NCBI RefSeq assembly: GCF_024655565.1
Contig: NZ_JANKOF010000031.1
Location: 1 to 46,744, forward strand
Direction: 5' to 3'
Length of the DNA: 46,744 nt
Origin: Nitratireductor sp. ZSWI3
GTDB taxonomy: Bacteria > Pseudomonadota > Alphaproteobacteria > Rhizobiales > Rhizobiaceae
The position numbers were made by a program, and so were the translations under genes. How positions within the stretch are numbered: position 1 is the first letter of the stretch; each line of letters opens with the position of its first letter. The notes beneath the pieces were generated by a model. That model worked only from the letters and a program-made list of their open reading frames with translations, made no database searches and was not told the DNA's origin. Positions 9,623 to 18,062 of this stretch are shown here, in pieces.

Positions 9623-9935
9623 CGCCGATGTCTCCCGAACTCTCTCACATTGGGGCGCATCTGGTGACGCAACGCGCCGCACGCGTCAAGCCTTTTGCCC
9701 GCTGGAGCCCACAAGCCATCGCCGCGCCATGTCAGGAAATGTCAGCGATCCCGTCGGCCCGCTGGCAAGCCCAACGTCTATTGCTTATATGAGCGCGGCT
9801 CATTGCAGCGTCACACGTCCGCCAGACATCGCGCGATGCTGTAAATCGTTGAAACGGCGCATCGCTCGTCCGCAGACCGATTCCGGGTCGCGGACCGGTG
9901 TGCCAGAGCGCTTCTGGCATGCAAGGAACGCCTCC
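9623..9935. other. Divergent intergenic region, fabD / ABC exporter
   Basis: This 313-base region between divergent genes must hold promoters for both, but I see no strong consensus pair. An A/T-rich spot lies around 9779-9793 (TTGCTTATATGAG). A perfect seven-pair hairpin (TGCCAGA, loop GCGCT, TCTGGCA) covers 9901-9919 and ends four bases before the AAGGAA ribosome-binding site of the ABC gene, so it could affect that gene's translation. No coding sequence is supported. Confidence 0.4.
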
Positions 9936-10861
9936 ATGACGAACGCCCTTTCCATAAAAAATCTTTCCAAGACATATGACACGGGTCTGACCGCCCTCAA
10001 TGCGGTCGATCTGGACATCCGCCGGGGCGAGATCCTGGCGCTGCTCGGCCCCAACGGCGCCGGCAAGACGACCCTCATCTCCATCGTCTGCGGCCTGGTG
10101 AGGCCGACCACCGGAACGGTGACGGTCGAAGGCAATGACATCGTCCACGACTATCGCAAGGCGCGCCAGCTGATCGGGCTGGTGCCGCAGGAATTGCACA
10201 CCGAGACCTTCGAGACGGTCTGGGACACGGTCAGCTACAGCCGCGGCCTGTTCGGCAAGAAACCGGCGCCGGCGCTGGTCGAGCAGATCCTGCGCGACCT
10301 GTCGCTCCACGACAAGAAGGACAGCAAGATCATGGCGCTGTCGGGCGGCATGAAGCGGCGCGTGATGATCGCCAAGGCGCTGGCGCACGAGCCGCGCATC
10401 CTGTTCCTCGACGAGCCCACCGCCGGCGTCGACGTCGAACTGCGCAAGGACATGTGGCGGCTGGTGAAGCGCCTGCGCGACACGGGCGTCACCATCATCC
10501 TCACCACGCATTATATCGAGGAAGCCGAGGAGATCGCCGATCGCGTCGGCGTCATCAACAAGGGGCGCCTGCTGCTGGTCGAGGACAAGGCGGAGCTGAT
10601 GCGCAAGCTGGGCCAGAAGCAGCTCACCCTGGAACTGCAGAAGCCGCTCGACGAACTGCCCGGCAGCCTGGCCGACTATGAGCTCGAACTCGCCGATGGC
10701 GGCGAACGCATCACCTATCATTACGACACGCAGGCCGCCCGCACCGGCATCGCCTCTCTCCTGGCGGCGCTCTTCGGCGCGGGCATCACGGTGAAGGATA
10801 TCGACACCGAGCAACGCTCGCTGGAAGACATCTTCGTCAGCCTCGTGGTGGAGGGAAACCA

Positions 10862-10865
<4 letters not shown>
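9936..10865 (+). CDS. ABC-2 type exporter, ATP-binding protein
   Basis: The 309-residue protein is the ATPase of a two-gene ABC-2 exporter, closest in style to E. coli YadG, whose substrate is unknown. Walker A is [10 protein letters not shown]. The Q-loop lies in [12 protein letters not shown]. The signature [15 protein letters not shown] is followed by Walker [13 protein letters not shown] and the switch histidine in [12 protein letters not shown]. The C-terminal 80 residues form the usual accessory part of this family. The frame is open far upstream, but the ATG at 9936 with AAGGAA at 9923 matches the family N-terminus. The stop overlaps the permease start (GTGA). Confidence 0.9.
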
Positions 10866-11623
<758 letters not shown>

Positions 11624-11633
11624 GCTGGCGCCC

Positions 11634-11661
11634 TTGCATCTTGGGCAAAACCCTGTATAAG
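11634..11661 (+). promoter_or_regulatory. Promoter of the rpsF-rpsR-rplI operon
   Basis: TTGCAT (11634-11639), a 16-base spacer and TATAAG (11656-11661) give a good vegetative sigma-factor match about 210 bases before rpsF. It starts only 10 bases after the permease stop codon and precedes a strongly expressed ribosomal operon. Confidence 0.55.
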
Positions 11662-11667
11662 CGCGCG

Positions 11668-11870
11668 GTCTGCCGGTCCCAGCCGGGGGCTGAACGGAGG
11701 GCCGTGCGCTTTCGGGCGCCGTTGTGAAGACAGGTTCTTCCGCCTCCCGTGTCTCCGCTCTCGACCGTCTCGAACACGCGCCTTTCTTCGCCGGATCCAC
11801 CGGAGAGAGAAGTCGCTGAGGCTTTAGCCGTTGGGATCCGGTGTGACGCGAACTGAAGAAAGGCAAGACA
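11668..11870 (+). promoter_or_regulatory. Structured rpsF leader, possible S6:S18 autoregulatory RNA
   Basis: About 200 bases separate the promoter from rpsF, without an ORF. A stem of eight perfect pairs (CCGGATCC 11791-11798 with GGATCCGG 11834-11841, extendable by a wobble and one more pair) encloses a loop. That loop holds an unpaired ACCGGAG segment and a small GGCT-TT-AGCC hairpin at 11820-11829. The structure ends close to the ribosome-binding site AAAGG (11859-11863). In other bacteria the S6:S18 complex binds an rpsF leader with an exposed CCG. Placing this leader in that class is inference. Confidence 0.4.
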
Positions 11871-12314
11871 ATGGCACTTTACGAGCATGTGTTTCTTGCC
11901 CGGCAGGATCTCTCGCCGCAGCAGGTCGAAGCCCTTGTTGAACAGTACAAGGGTGTGATCGAGGCAGGCGGCGGTACGGTTGGCCGGGTCGAGAGCTGGG
12001 GACAGAAGTCCCTCGCCTACCGCATCCAGAAGAACCGCAAGGCATACTTCACCCTCATGGACATCGACGCCCCGGCCGACGCCGTCAAGGAGGTCGAGCG
12101 CCAGATGGGCCTGTCCGAAGACATCCTGCGCTTCATGACCATCCGCGTGGACGCCCACGAGGAAGGTCCGTCGGCGATGATGCAGCGCCGCGACGACCGC
12201 GGTGAGCGCGGCGACCGTGGTCCCCGTCGCGACCGTGACGACCGCGGCCCCCGCCGTGACCGTGACGACCGTGGCCCGCGCCGTGACCGCGACTTCAACG
12301 AGGGTGCTGAATAA
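11871..12314 (+). CDS. rpsF: 30S ribosomal protein S6
   Basis: S6 binds 16S rRNA as a heterodimer with S18 in the platform of the 30S subunit. The first 95 or so residues are the S6 fold ([20 protein letters not shown], then [20 protein letters not shown]). The 147-residue protein is longer than the conserved core because of a charged tail. Residues 115-141 are three exact copies of the nine-residue unit [14 protein letters not shown] seven bases upstream supports the ATG. The stop overlaps the rpsR start by one base. Confidence 0.97.
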
Positions 12315-12562
12315 TGGTCGACATCAACCAGATCCCGACGCGGCGTCCCTTCCATCGCCGCCGCAAGACCTGCCCGTTCTCCGGCGCCAACGCTCCGAAG
12401 ATCGACTACAAGGACGTGAAGCTCCTGCAGCGCTACATTTCCGAGCGCGGCAAGATCGTGCCGTCCCGCATCACGGCGGTCAGCCAGAAGAAGCAGCGCG
12501 AACTGGCCAAGGCCATCAAGCGCGCCCGCTTCCTGGGCCTGCTCCCCTACGTGGTGAAGTAA
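12314..12562 (+). CDS. rpsR: 30S ribosomal protein S18
   Basis: S18 pairs with S6 on the 30S platform. The 82-residue basic protein shows the family core (RRKTCPF, then [19 protein letters not shown] and [23 protein letters not shown]) and ends [10 protein letters not shown]. It overlaps the rpsF stop by one base, so S6 and S18 are made in a coupled way. Confidence 0.98.
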
Positions 12563-12874
12563 GTTCCGGCGCGGGCGGCCCTGCCGCCCGCAGCCCCTCT
12601 CCGCGGCGGGCGCGGCCGAGGTTTCTGAAAATCCCGAGTTGGGGCGGCAAGCCCCTAACTGCCTAGTGGTGCGAGCATGACAGATGGTGCTCATCCGTCA
12701 GAACAGATCGCCCCATCAGATCAACAGCTTGCGGGCTGACTTGTCGAAACGGACGTTTCGCGCAGACCGCGGCAGGCAGGACAGCGATCCCGGCCGACAC
12801 ACCGGCCGTTACCGTTTCTGACCTGCCTTCATTCAAATTCCGGCGTTCGCGCCGACGACAGAAGGACGGAAACG
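12563..12874 (+). other. rpsR-rplI intergenic spacer with several hairpins
   Basis: This 312-base gap contains no gene I can support. A strong G/C hairpin without a T tract follows rpsR (GCGGGCGGC 12571-12579, loop CCT, GCCGCCCGC 12583-12591). Smaller hairpins are CGAAAC-GGAC-GTTTCG at 12745-12760 and CGGCCG-ACACAC-CGGCCG at 12791-12808. In many Hyphomicrobiales, as I recall, a DUF2232 membrane-protein gene lies here; this spacer is too short for one. Confidence 0.4.
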
Positions 12875-13495
12875 ATGGACGTTATTCTCCTCGAACGCAT
12901 TGCATGGCTCGGCCAGATGGGCGACGTGGTGAAGGTCAAGGACGGCTTTGCGCGCAACTTCCTGCTGCCCAAGGGCAAGGCCCTGCGCGCCAACGAGGCC
13001 AACCGCAAGAAGTTCGAATCGCAGCGCATCGAGCTCGAGGCGCGCAACCTCGAACTGAAGAAGGAAGCCGAGAGCGTCGCCGAGAAGCTTGACGGCAAGA
13101 CCTTCGTGGTCATCCGCTCGGCCGCCGAGACCGGCCAGCTCTACGGTTCGGTGTCGGCGCGCGACATCGTCGAGGTGCTCGGCGAGGACGGCTTCAAGAT
13201 CGGCCGCAGCCAGGTCGAGCTGAACCAGCCGATCAAGACCATCGGCCTCATCAACGTGGCGATCGCCCTGCATGCCGAGGTCGAGGTGACCGTGACGCTG
13301 AACATCGCCCGCTCGACGGACGAAGCCACGCGCCAGGCCCGCGGCGAGACGCTCGATTCGGCCGAGGCGATCTACGGCGAGGACATCAACGACAGCGCCC
13401 GCCCCGAAGCCTTCTTCGATCCGAACGCGGAATACGAGGATCTGGGCGAAGAGCAGGAAGTCGAAGCCGAGGAAGGCTCCGACGAGAACGCCTAG
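12875..13495 (+). CDS. rplI: 50S ribosomal protein L9
   Basis: L9 binds 23S rRNA at the base of the L1 stalk. The N-terminal domain is typical ([19 protein letters not shown], then [16 protein letters not shown]). A connecting helix and a C-terminal domain follow. At 206 residues it is about 55 longer than E. coli L9, because of an acidic tail that ends [20 protein letters not shown] upstream supports the ATG. It is the last gene of the ribosomal operon; a good intrinsic terminator lies about 90 bases downstream. Confidence 0.96.
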   Translation: MDVILLERIAWLGQMGDVVKVKDGFARNFLLPKGKALRANEANRKKFESQRIELEARNLELKKEAESVAEKLDGKTFVVIRSAAETGQLYGSVSARDIVEVLGEDGFKIGRSQVELNQPIKTIGLINVAIALHAEVEVTVTLNIARSTDEATRQARGETLDSAEAIYGEDINDSARPEAFFDPNAEYEDLGEEQEVEAEEGSDENA

Positions 13496-13510
13496 AGCGG
13501 GATGAGGTTT

Positions 13511-13541
13511 ATGATTTTGGATTGAATCAATCCAAAATCAT
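13511..13541. repeat. Perfect inverted repeat downstream of rplI
   Basis: Two 14-base arms, ATGATTTTGGATTG (13511-13524) and its exact complement (13528-13541), flank an AAT loop. The low G/C content stands out from its surroundings. The loop junction contains GAATC, a GANTC site for the CcrM methylase of alphaproteobacteria. From memory, similar elements are scattered between genes in Mesorhizobium-like genomes. It lies before the true terminator at 13584. Confidence 0.7.
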
Positions 13542-13583
13542 CGCGATCCAAGGCGGCTGACCGATCGAACGGTCGAGAATTTG

Positions 13584-13616
13584 GGGAGCCGGGCGCAAAG
13601 GTCCGGCTCCCTTTTT
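13584..13616 (+). terminator. Intrinsic terminator of the rpsF-rpsR-rplI operon
   Basis: GGGAGCCGG (13584-13592) pairs perfectly with CCGGCTCCC (13603-13611) around a ten-base loop and is followed by five T residues. This is a textbook rho-independent terminator. Confidence 0.85.
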
Positions 13617-13871
13617 CATTCGGCGGTGGCGTTTGGGCCGACAGCGGCAGGCTTTCGTCCTTTATTCAATAGTTCAATAAATTTCATACTTTGTCGCGCG
13701 GATTGATATGACGCGCGCAAGCCCTTGTCCCGCCGCCAAATTGCGGGATTTCGTGGCAGGATTTGGCAAGAAACGGGTTTTTGAACTAAGCCCAGCCGTA
13801 TTCTGGCCCCTTTTCATTTTCGGAAAAATCGTTTCATAATCAAAGCCTCCCGTGAATTTGGGGGTTCTGAG
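13617..13871 (+). other. Upstream region of the cyclopropane synthase gene
   Basis: About 250 bases between the rplI terminator and the next gene are unusually A/T-rich for this genome around 13660-13700 and 13760-13850. That fits a promoter region. I found no convincing -35/-10 pair with normal spacing, so a non-vegetative sigma factor is possible. No ORF is supported. Confidence 0.35.
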
Positions 13872-15125
13872 ATGAACTGGTTGCTCGACAGATTCGTTTC
13901 CCGCCTGATCCGCAAGGGCTCGTTTTCAATCACCGATCCGGCAGGCGTCACACACAGCTACGGCGATGGCTCCGGGGAACCGATCCGCATCGCCATCCAC
14001 ACGAAGAGCGCGGAACGCGCCGTCGCGCTCGATCCGATGCTCGCCGTTCCCGAACGCTACATGGAGGGCGAGATCGACATCGTGGAAGGCGACATCGTGT
14101 CCTTCCTGCAGCTCGTCTACACGAACATGGACGAGGCCGGCAAACAGGCCTTCCTCATCAAGCTCGGCGAGGCGCTGCGCTATCCGTTCCGCCGCCTCCA
14201 GCAGTTCAACACGGCGGCGCGCTCCAAGCGCAACGTGCATCGCCACTACGACCTGTCGGAGGAGCTCTACCGCCTCTTCCTCGACGAGGACATGCAGTAT
14301 TCCTGCGCCTATTTCGAAACGCCCGACGTGTCGCTCGAGGAAGCCCAGCGCGCCAAGAAGCGGCACATCGCCGCCAAGCTGGCGCTGCAGCCCGGCCAGA
14401 AGGTGCTCGACATCGGCTCCGGCTGGGGCGGGCTCGGCCTCGATCTGGCAGGTCAGTTCGATGCCCAGGTGCTCGGTGTCACGCTGTCGGAAGAGCAGCA
14501 CCGCGTCGCCAATGAGCGCGCCCGGACGATGGGGCTTGCCGACAAGGCGCGCTTCGAGATCGCCGATTACCGCTCGCTGAAGGGCCCGTTCGACCGCATC
14601 GTTTCGGTCGGCATGTTCGAGCATGTCGGCATCAACCACTACCGCACCTATTTCGACCAGAGCGCCAGGCTTCTGGCCGACGACGGGGTGATGCTGCTGC
14701 ACACGATCGGCCGCTCAACCGGCCCCTCGGTCACCAACGCCTTCATTCGCAAATACATCTTCCCGGGGGGCTACATCCCCTCGCTGTCGGAAGTCACGCC
14801 GGCCATCGAGAAGTCGGGCCTGATCATCACCGACATCGAAATCCTGCGGCTGCATTACGCCGAGACGCTGAAGCACTGGCAGGCCCGCTTCCAGAAGAAC
14901 CGCGCCAAGGCGGTGGAGATCTACGACGAGCGCTTTGCAAGGATGTGGGAGTTCTATCTCGCCGGCTCCGAGGCCTCGTTCCGCTGGCAGGAGATGGTGG
15001 TGTTCCAGATCCAGCTCACCAAGAAGCGCGACACCCTGCCGATGACGCGCAACTATATCGGCGATGCCGAAAGGCGCCTGGCCGACAGCAAGCGCCCCGG
15101 CAAGTTCACGCAGGCCGCCGAATAG
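13872..15125 (+). CDS. cfa: Cyclopropane-fatty-acyl-phospholipid synthase
   Basis: The enzyme transfers a methylene group from SAM to the double bond of unsaturated acyl chains in membrane phospholipids, often in stationary phase or acid stress. The 417-residue protein has an N-terminal lipid-binding part and a methyltransferase domain. SAM-binding residues lie in KVLDIGSGWGGLGLDLA, the catalytic region in QYSCAYFETPDVSLEEAQ and VGMFEHVGINHYRTYF, and a late signature in FPGGYIPSLSEV. Length is close to E. coli Cfa (382) with a slightly longer C-terminus. It stands alone between the ribosomal operon and dnaB. Confidence 0.93.
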   Translation: MNWLLDRFVSRLIRKGSFSITDPAGVTHSYGDGSGEPIRIAIHTKSAERAVALDPMLAVPERYMEGEIDIVEGDIVSFLQLVYTNMDEAGKQAFLIKLGEALRYPFRRLQQFNTAARSKRNVHRHYDLSEELYRLFLDEDMQYSCAYFETPDVSLEEAQRAKKRHIAAKLALQPGQKVLDIGSGWGGLGLDLAGQFDAQVLGVTLSEEQHRVANERARTMGLADKARFEIADYRSLKGPFDRIVSVGMFEHVGINHYRTYFDQSARLLADDGVMLLHTIGRSTGPSVTNAFIRKYIFPGGYIPSLSEVTPAIEKSGLIITDIEILRLHYAETLKHWQARFQKNRAKAVEIYDERFARMWEFYLAGSEASFRWQEMVVFQIQLTKKRDTLPMTRNYIGDAERRLADSKRPGKFTQAAE

Positions 15126-15143
15126 GAATATAATCGGGCACTT

Positions 15144-15175
15144 CGGAATGATTCGCTGTCAAGCGCATCATTCCG
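15144..15175 (+). terminator. Stem-loop after the cyclopropane synthase gene
   Basis: CGGAATGAT (15144-15152) pairs with ATCATTCCG (15167-15175). After one mismatch the stem continues with four inner pairs around a GTCA loop. It starts 18 bases after the stop codon. There is no T tract, so it is either a weak terminator or an mRNA 3'-end stabiliser. Confidence 0.5.
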
Positions 15176-15209
15176 CCCGGGCCTGAATTCCGAGCGCTGT
15201 GGCATTCTT

Positions 15210-15229
15210 GCGGTGGATAGCGGTGGATA
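15210..15229 (+). repeat. Tandem decamer upstream of dnaB
   Basis: The decamer GCGGTGGATA occurs twice in direct succession, about 160 bases before dnaB. It could be a binding site or a chance duplication. Confidence 0.4.
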
Positions 15230-15388
15230 GCGTGTGTTTCGAGGGCGAGCTTCGCGCATCCCTTCGGTTTTTTCCCCGCACCGCCCTGCGAACGTTTAGA
15301 CAGGTCAGGGGTGCCGGGATGCTTCGTGTCTTCAGTTTGTCCGGGCGCAATTCGACTGAGACGCACCGGAACCACGGATAACATCTAA

Positions 15389-16879
15389 ATGGCAGAGGCA
15401 GTCCGCAAGCTCGAAACCGCGGAAACGCAGCTTTATCGTGAAGCGCCCAACAACATCGAGGCCGAGCAGGCGCTGCTCGGCGCCATTCTCGTCAACAACG
15501 ACGCGCTTTACCGGGTGTCGGACTTCCTGAAGCCCGTCCACTTCTACGAGCCGCTGCACCGCAAGATCTTCGAGGTGGCGGGCGAGCTGATCCGCATGGG
15601 CAAGACCGCCAATCCGGTCACCATCAAGACCTTCCTGCCCGCCGAGGAAAAGGTCGGCGAATTGACCGTCGCCCAGTATCTCGCCCGCCTGGCGGCGGAA
15701 GCCGTGACCATCATCAACGCCGCCGATTACGGCCGCGCCATCTACGATCTCGCCATCCGCCGGGCGCTGATCACGGTCGGCGAGGACATGGTCAACATCG
15801 CCTTTGACGCGCCCGTCGACATGGCCCCGCAGCGGCAGATCGAGGATGCCGAGCGGCGCCTGTTCGAGCTCGCCGAGACCGGGCGCTACGACGGCGGCTT
15901 CGAGAGCTTCGGCGAGGCGACCAAGATCGCCATCGACATGGCCAACGCCGCCTTCATGCGCGACGGGCACCTGTCCGGCATCTCGACGGGCATGCGCGAC
16001 CTCGACAAGCGCATGGGCGGCCTGCAACCCTCCGACCTCATCATCCTCGCCGGGCGTCCGGGCATGGGCAAGACCTCGCTTGCCACCAACATCGCCTTCA
16101 ACATCGCCAATGCCTATGAGCCGGCACAACAGGCCGACGGCTCCTACGCCGCGGCCAATGGCGGCGTGGTGGGCTTCTTCTCGCTCGAAATGTCGTCCGA
16201 ACAGCTCGCCACGCGCATCATTTCCGAGCAGACGGAGATCCCCTCCTCCAAGATCAGGCGCGGCGAGATCACCGAGGCGGATTTCGAAAAACTGGTCGCC
16301 TGCGCGCAGATCATGCAGGACCGGCCGCTCTACATCGACGCGACCGGCGGCATCTCGATCGCCCAGCTCGCCGCCCGCGCCCGCCGCCTGAAGCGCCAGC
16401 GCGGCCTCGACGTCATCGTCATCGACTATGTGCAGCTCATGCAGGGTTCATCCGCCAAGTCGCAGCAGAACCGCGTGCAGGAGATCACCGAGATCACCAC
16501 CGGCCTGAAGGCGCTCGCCAAGGAGCTGTCGACGCCGATCATCGCCCTGTCGCAGCTCTCGCGTCAGGTGGAGAACCGCGACGACAAGCGCCCGCAGCTC
16601 TCGGACCTGCGCGAATCGGGATCGATCGAGCAGGATGCCGACGTGGTCCTTTTCGTCTATCGCGACGAGTACTATTTGAAGAACAAGGAGCCGAAGCCCG
16701 GCACCGAAGAGTACATCAAGTGGGAAGCCGAGATGAACGAGGCGCGCGGCAAGGCCGAGGTGATCATCGCCAAGCAGCGTCACGGCCCCACGGGAACGGT
16801 GCAGCTGGGCTTCCAGGGCGAGTTCACCCGCTTCTACGACCTCGCCGAGGAAGACCGGCTGCCAGAACGGTTCGAGTGA
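15389..16879 (+). CDS. dnaB: Replicative DNA helicase
   Basis: DnaB is the hexameric 5'-3' helicase that opens the replication fork. The 496-residue protein has the N-terminal domain (NNIEAEQALLGAILVNNDAL) and a RecA-like C-terminal domain. The latter carries Walker A GRPGMGKTSLATNIA, Walker B-like DVIVIDYVQLM, and the late motifs ALSQLSRQVENR and SDLRESGSIEQDAD. An insertion of about 20 residues after Walker A (EPAQQADGSYAAANGG) is usual in rhizobial DnaB. No intein is present. It ends four bases before alr. Confidence 0.97.
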   Translation: MAEAVRKLETAETQLYREAPNNIEAEQALLGAILVNNDALYRVSDFLKPVHFYEPLHRKIFEVAGELIRMGKTANPVTIKTFLPAEEKVGELTVAQYLARLAAEAVTIINAADYGRAIYDLAIRRALITVGEDMVNIAFDAPVDMAPQRQIEDAERRLFELAETGRYDGGFESFGEATKIAIDMANAAFMRDGHLSGISTGMRDLDKRMGGLQPSDLIILAGRPGMGKTSLATNIAFNIANAYEPAQQADGSYAAANGGVVGFFSLEMSSEQLATRIISEQTEIPSSKIRRGEITEADFEKLVACAQIMQDRPLYIDATGGISIAQLAARARRLKRQRGLDVIVIDYVQLMQGSSAKSQQNRVQEITEITTGLKALAKELSTPIIALSQLSRQVENRDDKRPQLSDLRESGSIEQDADVVLFVYRDEYYLKNKEPKPGTEEYIKWEAEMNEARGKAEVIIAKQRHGPTGTVQLGFQGEFTRFYDLAEEDRLPERFE

Positions 16880-16883
16880 CGCA

Positions 16884-18062
16884 TTGACCAGGCCCCCCTT
16901 TTCGACAATCACCGGCGCCGACCCGCGTGTCGCGGGCGGCCGCCTCATCGTCGATCTCGATGCCCTGGCGGCGAATTACCTTGAGCTTGCCGAGCGGTCC
17001 ACGCCGGCCGAGGCCGCCGCGGTGGTGAAGGCGGACGCCTACGGGCTCGGTGCGGGTCCCGTGGTGCAGACCTTGTCTGCCGTTGGCTGCCGCCGCTTTT
17101 TCGTCGCCCTTCCCGAGGAAGGGCTTGCCGTGCGCGAGGCAGCGCCGGAGGCCGAGATCTATGTCTTCAACGGGCTGTTCAGCCCGGAAGCCGCCGCGTT
17201 CTACCGTGAAGGCCGCCTCCTGCCGGTCCTCAACTCGCAGAGCGACCTGGCGATCTGGGAAGCGCATGGCTGGGACGACGGCGAGGAGCCGCGCCCCTGT
17301 GCCCTGCACCTGGAGACGGGCATGAACCGCCTGGGGCTGACAGCGGAGCGGACGCGCGTCCTGGCGCAGGAGAATGCGCTCACCGGTGCGCTGACGCCGC
17401 GCCTCGTCATCAGCCACCTGGCCTGCGCCGACACGCCGGGCCATCCGATGAACCGGCGGCAACTCGAATCATTTCAAGAGCTTTGCGCCCTTTTCCCAGA
17501 TTCTGAATCAAGTCTGGCGAATTCGTCGGGCATCTTTCTCGACGGCGCGTTCCTGCGCGACGTGACCCGGCCGGGCATCGCGCTCTATGGCGGCTCGCCC
17601 ATCGCCGGGCCGGAAAACCCGATGCGCCCGGTGGTCACCGCCGAGGCGCGCATCGCCCAGCTTCGCCACGTGCCGGCCGGCCAATCGGTCAGCTACGGCG
17701 CGACGCCCGTTGCGCGCGACACCCTGGTGGCGGTTGCCTCGGCAGGCTATGCGGACGGCTATCACCGTGCCGCGTCCGGGGCGGGCGTTCCCCTGCGCCA
17801 GGCGGTCGCCAGCGGCGCTTCGGGCTTCGTCGCCGGCCAGCGTGTGCCGGTCATCGGCCGGGTGACCATGGATCTGACCCTGTTCGACGTCACGGCCCTC
17901 GGCCCCGACACGCTGCAGGTCGGCGATTTCATCGAGCTGTTCGGCCGCAACATGCCGATCGACGAGGTGGCGGCCGCCGCCGGCACGGTCTCCTACGAGC
18001 TTCTGACGGCGCTCGGCCGCCGCTATGAGCGGCATTATGTCCACGGCGAGGCGACAGCCTGA
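16884..18062 (+). CDS. alr: Alanine racemase
   Basis: The PLP-dependent enzyme makes D-alanine for peptidoglycan. The 392-residue protein has the cofactor lysine K49 in AAVVKADAYGLGAG, the MNRLG segment, and the catalytic tyrosine region SYGATPVARDT followed by ASAGYADGYHR. The start is TTG at 16884, four bases after dnaB. The rare start codon and close spacing suggest coupling to the dnaB transcript. An ATG start is not available before the conserved core. Its stop overlaps the radA start by one base. Confidence 0.94.
   Translation: MTRPPFSTITGADPRVAGGRLIVDLDALAANYLELAERSTPAEAAAVVKADAYGLGAGPVVQTLSAVGCRRFFVALPEEGLAVREAAPEAEIYVFNGLFSPEAAAFYREGRLLPVLNSQSDLAIWEAHGWDDGEEPRPCALHLETGMNRLGLTAERTRVLAQENALTGALTPRLVISHLACADTPGHPMNRRQLESFQELCALFPDSESSLANSSGIFLDGAFLRDVTRPGIALYGGSPIAGPENPMRPVVTAEARIAQLRHVPAGQSVSYGATPVARDTLVAVASAGYADGYHRAASGAGVPLRQAVASGASGFVAGQRVPVIGRVTMDLTLFDVTALGPDTLQVGDFIELFGRNMPIDEVAAAAGTVSYELLTALGRRYERHYVHGEATA

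Noticed and set aside
13691-13712. TTGTCG and TATGAC as a promoter of the cyclopropane synthase gene
   Set aside because: Only ten bases separate the two boxes, too short for a sigma-70 promoter.
15144-15388. Replication-origin-like region before dnaB because of the hairpin and tandem decamer
   Set aside because: No DnaA-box cluster (TTATCCACA-like) or A/T-rich unwinding region is visible.
16100-16170. Possible intein in DnaB after Walker A
   Set aside because: The insertion is only about 20 residues and lacks intein motifs; it is normal for rhizobial DnaB.
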